A stretch of 64,000 nucleotides of DNA from Pseudomonadota bacterium (GTDB lineage: Bacteria > Pseudomonadota > Alphaproteobacteria > Rhizobiales > Xanthobacteraceae). The notes below the pieces were generated by a model that saw only the letters and a program-made list of their open reading frames with translations, ran no database searches and was not told the DNA's origin. Shown in pieces: positions 58,646 to 64,000 of the stretch (positions are counted from its first letter, which is position 1; each line of letters begins with the position of its first letter). The DNA lies in NCBI GenBank assembly GCA_023404675.1, contig JAEYAW010000010.1:248001-312000 (forward strand), in the 5' to 3' direction. Made by a program: the position numbers and the translations under genes.

Positions 58646-59317
58646 CTACTCGGCGGCTTGCGCGTTGATCTCCGCGAACACCTGACGGATCGCCTTGGCG
58701 AGTTGTTCCGGCGGCATGGCGCCCGAGAGCCCGTATTTGTTCGCGAACACGAAGGTCGGCACGCCGTTGACGCCTTTCTCGCGTGCCTCCTCGGCCTGAG
58801 TGGCGATCAGAGCGACGTCCTCATTCGTAGCAAGCCGCGTCCGCACTTCGTCCGCATCGAGACCGCAGTCGGCCGCCGCCTGCACCAGAACCTCAAGATC
58901 GGTGAGATCGCCGCCTTCCTTGAAATACAACTCCATCAGGCGCTGCTTCATCTGCGGCGCGCGGCCGATGGCATCCGCCCAGAGGATCAGGCGGTGCGCA
59001 TCCAGCGTATTGGGCTGGCGGCTGACGCGGTCCGGGTGATATTCGAGCCCTTCCTCCGCAGCCGCCTCGACGACACGCTGGGCCATGCCGCGATAGGCTT
59101 CGGGCGAGCCGAACTTCTTCGTCAGATACTCGTTGCGCGCGATGCCCTCCCGCGGAATCCACGGATTGAGGAAATACGGCCGCCAATGCAGGTCCACCGG
59201 GACATCGGGCACCAGCTTCAGCGCCTCCTCGATCCGATGCTTGCCGATATAGCACCACGGGCACACGACATCGGACACCACATCGAGCTGAAGCGGAATC
59301 GGGCTGGGCTGCGTCAT
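58646..59317 (-). CDS. DsbA-family oxidoreductase (FrnE-like)
   Basis: 223 residues, no signal peptide, therefore cytoplasmic. The active-site CPWC (Cys19, Cys22) sits in SDVVCPWCYIGKHRIEEAL, typical of the DsbA-like branch containing FrnE and 2-hydroxychromene-2-carboxylate isomerase. GVNGVPTFVF contains the cis-proline opposite the active site. It is likely a thiol-disulfide oxidoreductase. A GAGGA ribosome site precedes ATG 59317. The upstream gene on the same strand is an XRE regulator, 50 bases away. Confidence 0.93.
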   Translation of the reverse strand: MTQPSPIPLQLDVVSDVVCPWCYIGKHRIEEALKLVPDVPVDLHWRPYFLNPWIPREGIARNEYLTKKFGSPEAYRGMAQRVVEAAAEEGLEYHPDRVSRQPNTLDAHRLILWADAIGRAPQMKQRLMELYFKEGGDLTDLEVLVQAAADCGLDADEVRTRLATNEDVALIATQAEEAREKGVNGVPTFVFANKYGLSGAMPPEQLAKAIRQVFAEINAQAAE

Positions 59318-59367
59318 GATCTGTCCTCGCGGGATGCCAGCCCTGAACATAACCCGGATGGACCGGC

Positions 59368-60186
59368 TCACAAGGCCCGCGACAGGCTTTTCAGCCGGGC
59401 GGCCGTCGCCGCGTCGGCCGGGAAGAAAGTTTCGATCGCCAGCTCCGACAGGCTGATGTCGAGCGGCGTGCCAAACAGCATGGTGGTGGAGATGAAGCTG
59501 AACACCTCCGCGCCGAGCCGCAGCCGGAACGGCACGGCGATGGCATCCTCCGCAGCCAGCGGAGCCCTCCGCGCCGGAATGGGATAGGTCTTCAGCTCCT
59601 GCTGCAGCGCGACCAGCACGGGATCTGCCGTGGCCTCGACCTGCCGCTGCAGCCGCTCGCGCAGATGCCCGCACCATTCGCCGGGATTGACCGTCCGCGA
59701 AGCCAGCCCCTCCGGATGAAACGCGAGCCGCAGCACATTGACCGGCGGCGTCAGCAGCGACGGCGCGACGCCCTCAAGCAGCGGCGCGACCATGCGATTG
59801 GCGAACAGGAGATTCCAGTGCCTGTCGATGGCAAGCGCCGGCGACGGCTCGTGCGCGGCCAGCACGCGCTCCACGGTTGCTCGCGCAAACGAGTCCGGCT
59901 GCTCCAGCGCCCGCTGTGGAAACACCGGCGCATAGCCCGCCGAGACCAGCAGCACGTTGCGCTCGCGCAGCGGGACGTCGAGCCGCTCGGCGAGCCGCAG
60001 CAGCATTTCGCGGGAGGGCGTGGCGCGGCCGGTTTCGACGAACGACAGATGCCGCGCCGAAACATCGGCCTCCAGCGCAAGATCGAGCTGGCTCAGGCGG
60101 CGGCGCTGCCGCCATTCGCGCAGATGATCGCCGACATGCGCGTGAAAGGAACTGGCGGGGCTCGCCGCCGTGATCTGGCTTGTCAT
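59368..60186 (-). CDS. XRE family regulator with MmyB-like ligand domain
   Basis: 272 residues. The helix-turn-helix RLSQLDLALEADVSARHLSF is at about residues 29-48, followed by ETGRATPSREMLLRLAERLD. The C-terminal two-thirds is the MmyB-like PAS-related ligand domain (ALAIDRHWNLLFANRMVAPL). Such proteins are widespread small-molecule-responsive regulators. It is upstream of the DsbA-like gene and divergent from the membrane protein at 60323, about 140 bases away; either could be a target. Confidence 0.92.
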   Translation of the reverse strand: MTSQITAASPASSFHAHVGDHLREWRQRRRLSQLDLALEADVSARHLSFVETGRATPSREMLLRLAERLDVPLRERNVLLVSAGYAPVFPQRALEQPDSFARATVERVLAAHEPSPALAIDRHWNLLFANRMVAPLLEGVAPSLLTPPVNVLRLAFHPEGLASRTVNPGEWCGHLRERLQRQVEATADPVLVALQQELKTYPIPARRAPLAAEDAIAVPFRLRLGAEVFSFISTTMLFGTPLDISLSELAIETFFPADAATAARLKSLSRAL

Positions 60187-60322
60187 GACCAAAACGGTAT
60201 CACGCCATGGCGCACGATCCATGACGTGAGAGGTAATCGATCCGCCTCCGCATCCGGAACAGGCTGACCATGCCGGATCCCCGCCTTCGGGGTCTCCGGA
60301 TCAACACAGCGGAGATCGAACC

Positions 60323-60736
60323 ATGGTTCAGACATTCCCCCTGCTTCGCGCGGCGCTGATGTCCGATGCGCTGATCAGCGGCGCGATGGCGCTGCTGCTG
60401 GCACTCGCCGCCGCGCCACTCGCGCGGCTCACCGGACTGCCCGAGCCGCTGCTGCGTGGTGTCGGATTCATCCTGATCGCCTACGCCCTGGCCGTCGGCT
60501 ATGTCGGCCTGCGGGCGTGGGGATCACCGGCGCTGGTGTGGGCGGTGATCGGCGTCAACGCAGCGTGGGTAATTGGCAGCATCGCGCTGCTGCTGAGCGG
60601 CCTGGTGATGCCGAATATGCTCGGTTACGCCTTCGTGATCCTTCAGGCCGCCGCCGTCGGCGTCTTCGCCGAGCTGCAGTATCTCGGCCTCCGGCGCGAG
60701 ACGGGCGCGGGCCGCGAAAAGCCTCGCGCTGTCTGA
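60323..60736 (+). CDS. Four-helix inner membrane protein, unknown
   Basis: 137 residues with four predicted membrane helices, at about residues 10-33, 44-64, 70-93 and 98-121. GGAGA precedes ATG 60323. No catalytic motifs. It is divergent from the XRE/MmyB-type regulator, a frequent arrangement for such small membrane proteins, which suggests that the regulator controls it (inference). Confidence 0.8.
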   Translation: MVQTFPLLRAALMSDALISGAMALLLALAAAPLARLTGLPEPLLRGVGFILIAYALAVGYVGLRAWGSPALVWAVIGVNAAWVIGSIALLLSGLVMPNMLGYAFVILQAAAVGVFAELQYLGLRRETGAGREKPRAV

Positions 60737-60754
60737 GCCCGCCCCGCGCGAATC

Positions 60755-61435
60755 CTACGCAGCCTTGGCAGACCTTGCCTTGACCGGATTGGCCTTCGCA
60801 GGGCCTGCCTTCGCCTTGCCGGCTTTGCGCGCTCTGCCGGCCGCGGTCTTGCTCCTTGAAGACGTGGTCTTCGTCTTCGCGCGCGAGAACTTTGCTGATG
60901 ACGGTTTTGCCGGAGACGATTTGGCGGACTTGCCCGCCGCTGCTTTGGACTTCGCGGCCTTCGCAGACTTTTTTGCCTTGGCCGCGCCGTTGCCCACCGC
61001 CCGCTTGGCCGCGCGCTCCTTCTTGCGCTTGGCCTCGCAGTGGTCGCACTTGCAGCCGATCGGCTTCAGATAGCTTTTGAAATACTCGGTGCCGTAGTCG
61101 TAGTTGATCTCGTCGCCCGGCGCGATGTCCTTGATCGCGCGGATATAGATTTTCTTCTGGCGCTTCCGGACATCCGATTCCGCATTGGGCCGGCAGGAAT
61201 GATTGATGTAGCGCGCCACGTTGCTGCGCACCGAGCCGTCGACAGTCCAGCGGTCGCTGATCTGGAACAGATACTTGTTCTCGACCGCGTCATCTTCCTT
61301 TTTGCGACAATCGAGCATCGTGCCCTTGTAGCGGATGATGCGCGTGCCCCTCTTGATGGGCTTCGTGGCGAACAGGCCGAGGCCGGTTTTCGACCGGCCG
61401 ATCCGATAGGGTTTGCTGTCAGAAATCTGGGGCAT
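60755..61435 (-). CDS. SET-domain lysine methyltransferase with histone-H1-like tail
   Basis: 226 residues. A compact SET domain covers residues 8-125: GLGLFATKPIKRGTRIIRY (SET N-region), YINHSCRPNAE (the NHSC motif of the S-adenosylmethionine pseudoknot) and GDEINYDYG with the catalytic-site tyrosine. A post-SET cysteine cluster, CKCDHC (Cys128/130/133), follows. From residue 136 the protein becomes a Lys/Ala/Ser-rich tail of about 90 residues (AKAKKSAKAAKSKAAAGKSA and similar), like eukaryotic H1 or bacterial H1-like proteins. It would methylate protein lysines, possibly on nucleoid proteins or on its own tail (inference). Confidence 0.9.
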   Translation of the reverse strand: MPQISDSKPYRIGRSKTGLGLFATKPIKRGTRIIRYKGTMLDCRKKEDDAVENKYLFQISDRWTVDGSVRSNVARYINHSCRPNAESDVRKRQKKIYIRAIKDIAPGDEINYDYGTEYFKSYLKPIGCKCDHCEAKRKKERAAKRAVGNGAAKAKKSAKAAKSKAAAGKSAKSSPAKPSSAKFSRAKTKTTSSRSKTAAGRARKAGKAKAGPAKANPVKARSAKAA

Positions 61436-61649
61436 CGTTCAATCTGAGGGAGCGGCGGAGTGACGGACGAACAGATCCGCCATCGGACAGCCGCGATTTC
61501 ACCGTTTCTTGATCTTGCGCGTTCTTCCAGCTTGCGGGAACTCACTTCATCATCGCTATAAACCAACCGCCCGCACGTGTCTCTTGTGCAAGATGCATAA
61601 GGCGGGCCAGCTTGAACCTTTCCCCAGCTCATTGCGTCCGACCAAGGCC

Positions 61650-62300
61650 ATGACACACGAGACCTCGCTCCCTCATCCGCATCCGCTCCGGTCGCGCGCC
61701 GTCGCAGCCATTGGCCCGCTGCTCGCGCTCACCGGAACCCTGTTCGCGAGCACGGCCGCGCACAGCGAGCCGCAGAGCGTCTATACGAACATCGACAAGA
61801 GCTGCCGGACAGTATCCGATCGGGGCGGCGCGCAAAACGAACCCGAAACCGTGCGGCAGATTTGCGGAGGCAAAGGCGGATTCGTCGTGGTTGTCAGTGA
61901 GGACGACCTGCGCCAGACCGTCTCCATCGGCCGCTCCGCCCGGCAGGCGGAGCGCGAGCCGGCCGCCAAGCAGAGCTTCGGTCCGTTCAATTCGTCCGGC
62001 CCGACGCTCGAGTGGCGGATCGGCGACAATGGCAGACCGTACGCAACCATCCAGCGCTGGCATATCGCGGACAACAGCGATCCCGGCCCCGACGGCCGAC
62101 CGCGCACCGTGCCGCTGCTTGTGGTGACCCGTCTGTCTCCCGCCTGCCATGTCGCTTATGTCGATGCCCGTGCCAACCAGTTACCCAACGAGCTGGCGCG
62201 CGATCTCGCGGACAGGCTCGCGCCGGGCTTCGATTGCGCAAAGGACAAGATCGCGACGGAAGGCACCAAGGGACGCGCCTTACAGCTCGCCCAGCCGTAA
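61650..62300 (+). CDS. Exported protein, unknown function
   Basis: 216 residues from ATG 61650; open frame exists upstream to 61509. SRAVAAIGPLLALTGTLFAS followed by TAAHS is a signal-peptide-like N-terminus. The mature protein has a conserved-looking strand GGFVVVVSEDDLRQTVSIG and three or four cysteines that could pair (SCRTVSD, QICGGKG, SPACHVAY, GFDCAKD). Conserved spacing suggests a small periplasmic domain family common in Bradyrhizobium-like bacteria, but I cannot name it. It is convergent with the TetR gene at 62303. Confidence 0.72.
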   Translation: MTHETSLPHPHPLRSRAVAAIGPLLALTGTLFASTAAHSEPQSVYTNIDKSCRTVSDRGGAQNEPETVRQICGGKGGFVVVVSEDDLRQTVSIGRSARQAEREPAAKQSFGPFNSSGPTLEWRIGDNGRPYATIQRWHIADNSDPGPDGRPRTVPLLVVTRLSPACHVAYVDARANQLPNELARDLADRLAPGFDCAKDKIATEGTKGRALQLAQP

Positions 62301-62302
62301 AC

Positions 62303-63049
62303 TCAGACCGGGCGCGACCGCCAAGCAGCGAGCATGGTGTCCAGCAGCATGGAGGTGTCCGCGCCACCCGTAACGCGGGACGCCAGATCATCCAGTCGGC
62401 CATCGAGCAACAGCATGGTGAAGCCGTGCATGGTCGACCACACCTGCGCGATCGCGGCAGCCTGCGCCAGCGACAGGGCATCTTCGTCAATCGGTTCGTT
62501 GCGAACCGTTCCGACGTTTCTCGCGAGGGCCGAGAAGGCCAGCGAGGCCGCCGCGTTCAGCGCGGGATGCTGCAGGTCCATCCGATCCGTGCGAAACATG
62601 AGTTGATAGAGTCCCGGGTGGGCGCGCGCGTAGGCGACATAAGCATGCCCCCGGGCCAGCGCCTGTTCGGCAGGCGTTGACGCCTCCGTCGAGGCTTGCT
62701 GCATCGCCTCGTTGAACCTGTGGAAGCCGACCGCGGCCAGTTCGCTGCACAGGCCCGCCAGATCTCCGAAATGATGGGCGGGCGCGGCATGGGACACGCC
62801 CGCCTCCCGCGCCACCGCCCGCAGAGTCAGCGCCGGCAATCCCTCGCGATCCAGAATCTTCTCCGCCGCCAGCAGCAGGGCGTGACGCAAATCGCCGTGA
62901 TGATAGGGGGCGGCGGCTTTGCCCGGACCGCGGGCGCGGGAGGGCTTCGGAACCGCCGTTTTCGCAGGCGGCTTTTTGCCCTTTGGCGCGGCCGAAGACT
63001 TGGCGGCAGCAGACTTGGCAGCACGGCGGGACGTGGGAACGGTGGGCAT
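62303..63049 (-). CDS. TetR family regulator with basic N-terminal extension
   Basis: 248 residues. A Lys/Ala/Pro-rich extension of about 45 residues (AAKSAAAKSSAAPKGKKPPA) precedes the helix-turn-helix (LTLRAVAREAGVSHAAPAHHF). The rest has the TetR_C ligand domain, with AYARAHPGLYQLMFRTDRMD typical of the branch near WHG-domain TetR proteins. It is divergent from the membrane protein/carotenoid oxygenase genes, and two matching 19-bp palindromes lie between, so self-regulation and control of the divergent pair are likely. Confidence 0.9.
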   Translation of the reverse strand: MPTVPTSRRAAKSAAAKSSAAPKGKKPPAKTAVPKPSRARGPGKAAAPYHHGDLRHALLLAAEKILDREGLPALTLRAVAREAGVSHAAPAHHFGDLAGLCSELAAVGFHRFNEAMQQASTEASTPAEQALARGHAYVAYARAHPGLYQLMFRTDRMDLQHPALNAAASLAFSALARNVGTVRNEPIDEDALSLAQAAAIAQVWSTMHGFTMLLLDGRLDDLASRVTGGADTSMLLDTMLAAWRSRPV

Positions 63050-63068
63050 GGGCCTTCGCTACTGCGGG

Positions 63069-63087
63069 ATATTGACACTGTCAAGAT
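63069..63087. promoter_or_regulatory. 19-bp TetR operator candidate 1
   Basis: ATATTGACA-C-TGTCAAGAT is a near-perfect dyad (8 of 9 bases paired around a single centre base), 20 bases upstream of the TetR start. It shares its left-arm sequence with the second copy at 63119. Confidence 0.65.
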
Positions 63088-63118
63088 TTCGCTTGACGCG
63101 CATTCGCGCAGCCCGTAA

Positions 63119-63137
63119 ATCTTGACAACGTAAAGAT
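63119..63137. promoter_or_regulatory. 19-bp TetR operator candidate 2
   Basis: ATCTTGACA-A-CGTAAAGAT is a dyad with 7 of 9 bases paired, centred 50 bp from the first copy and ending 12 bases before the ATG at 63150. Binding here would block transcription or initiation of the plus-strand operon. Confidence 0.6.
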
Positions 63138-63149
63138 TGAGGTCCGGCC

Positions 63150-63713
63150 ATGACCATGTTCCTGTCCCTTGCCCCGTTCGCCTGCCTTGCGGCGATCATG
63201 ACCCTGACGACCCCGACCTGGGGCCTGCTTGCGGCCGCCGCGATCGCGCTCGGCGTTGTGACCTACGATCTGGCGCGTGGCGCGTCCGTGAAGACGCTCA
63301 CGATCGGGGCGGCGATCGCGTTCGGTGGTCTCGGAGCCTACGGTCTGTTGACCGGCACGGAATGGACAGCCCTGACGGTTCGCCTGTCCGCCAATGGTCT
63401 GGTGCTGGCAATCGCCGCATTGTCTCTGATGATCCGGCTCCCCTTCACGCTCCAGTACGCGCGCGAAATGACGACACCGGAAGTTCGCAGCCTGCCGGCC
63501 TACCATCGCGTCAACTACATTCTGACCGGGGTCTGGACGGCCGCGCTCGTCCTGATGCTCACGGCCGACCTGCTGCCGCTCTATGTGCCCGCCCTGCCGA
63601 TCTGGATCGGCGTGACGGCAGGCTTCGTGCTGCACTACGGCGCGATGATCTTCACGCACTGGTACATCCGCCGCGCGCACAGCGCGCCCGCCATGATCAC
63701 GGCCGGGTCCTGA
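63150..63713 (+). CDS. Multi-helix membrane protein, unknown
   Basis: 187 residues with about six hydrophobic helices and short loops; no signature motif recognised. GAGG lies nine bases before ATG 63150. It is the first gene of the TetR-controlled unit and is followed after 28 bases by the carotenoid oxygenase gene, so the two are probably co-transcribed. It may move or hold the oxygenase's hydrophobic substrate in the membrane, but this is speculation. Confidence 0.8.
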   Translation: MTMFLSLAPFACLAAIMTLTTPTWGLLAAAAIALGVVTYDLARGASVKTLTIGAAIAFGGLGAYGLLTGTEWTALTVRLSANGLVLAIAALSLMIRLPFTLQYAREMTTPEVRSLPAYHRVNYILTGVWTAALVLMLTADLLPLYVPALPIWIGVTAGFVLHYGAMIFTHWYIRRAHSAPAMITAGS

Positions 63714-63741
63714 CAACAGGCAGCATTCCGGAGGAACGACC

Positions 63742-64000
63742 ATGGATGCCATCACGTTCCCGCCGCGGACTCCGCGCGACAACATCGCGCCGATCCCGAT
63801 GGAATGCGACGCGCCGCGGCTACGCATCGCAGGCGAGATGCCGAAGGAATTGAACGGCACGCTCTATCGAAATGGTCCGAATCCGCAATTCGATGCACCG
63901 GGCAGTCACTGGTTCACCGGCGACGGCATGCTGCACGCTTTCCATATCGAGAACGGCCGCGTCAGCTACCGTAACCGCTGGGTCCGCACCCCGAAATGGC
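63742..64000 (+). CDS. Carotenoid/stilbene cleavage oxygenase (3' partial)
   Basis: Only the first 86 residues are inside the window. GTLYRNGPNPQFDAPGSHWF followed by TGDGMLHAFHIENGRVSYRN is the highly conserved N-terminal signature of the carotenoid oxygenase family (RPE65/apocarotenoid and lignostilbene dioxygenases), non-heme iron enzymes that cleave conjugated double bonds. The iron histidines lie beyond the window. GGAGG precedes ATG 63742. Whether it cleaves carotenoids or lignin-derived stilbenes cannot be decided. Confidence 0.9.
   Translation, partial: MDAITFPPRTPRDNIAPIPMECDAPRLRIAGEMPKELNGTLYRNGPNPQFDAPGSHWFTGDGMLHAFHIENGRVSYRNRWVRTPKW

Noticed and set aside
1..64000. CRISPR arrays, tRNA or rRNA genes and intact insertion sequences
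   Set aside because: I looked in the gaps between genes on both strands and saw no regularly spaced repeats, cloverleaf sequences, rRNA-like stretches or transposase genes.

Overview
The window is GC-rich DNA from an alphaproteobacterium. The best guess is the Bradyrhizobium/Rhodopseudomonas/Afipia group. This rests on codon bias, on a recA gene preceded by the direct-repeat LexA box used by alphaproteobacteria (GAAC-N7-GAAC on the recA strand), and on the density of catabolic operons and ABC importers. I saw no rRNA, tRNA, CRISPR array or intact insertion sequence. Apart from recA, almost everything is accessory metabolism.

Layout. (1) 3-1722: the end of an acyl-CoA ligase gene and a TetR regulator. 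(2) 1841-7535: a MocR-type regulator divergent from a compact operon encoding class II HMG-CoA reductase, a two-helix membrane protein, a TctA-like permease and HMG-CoA lyase. This reads as uptake and breakdown of mevalonate to acetyl-CoA and acetoacetate. (3) 7656-9272: a large secreted protein of unknown role. (4) 9430-18430: two divergent groups (hydroxyacid dehydrogenase, M20 amidohydrolase, FAD monooxygenase and deacetylase-fold hydrolase; polar amino-acid-type ABC importer, flavin reductase and GntR regulator) that look like one import-and-degrade system. (5) 18431-21230: recA, with a LexA box, embedded in debris that includes a headless gene fragment, short repeats and a CoxG gene with an altered 3' end. 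(6) 21110-30504: a minus-strand series of coxG, tcuB, tcuA, an XRE regulator, and then amidase-coxG-CoA ligase-small ORF-quinone oxidoreductase. (7) 30961-43944: a second deacetylase-fold hydrolase facing an eleven-gene operon in which two complete molybdenum hydroxylases (CoxM/L/S-type) are interleaved with a branched-chain-type ABC importer. (8) 44456-54679: two NylB-like serine hydrolases, a LysR regulator, a complete oligopeptide ABC importer and a class III aminotransferase. (9) 55117-62300: mostly small conserved or housekeeping-like genes: DUF1232 protein, small exported proteins, a Flp pilin, an acyltransferase, a DsbA-like protein, an XRE regulator, and a SET-domain protein with a histone-H1-like tail. 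(10) 62303-64000: a TetR regulator divergent from a membrane protein and the start of a carotenoid oxygenase gene, with two matching 19-bp operator-like palindromes between them.

Reading the genes together, the window is a string of self-contained import-and-degrade modules, each with its own regulator. The most interesting ones are the mevalonate operon with an unassigned transporter, the interleaved double molybdenum-hydroxylase/ABC operon with its amidase and CoA-ligase neighbours (probably a heterocyclic or cyclic amide substrate), and the NylB-like hydrolase/peptide importer/aminotransferase module. The substrates are inferred from families and context only.
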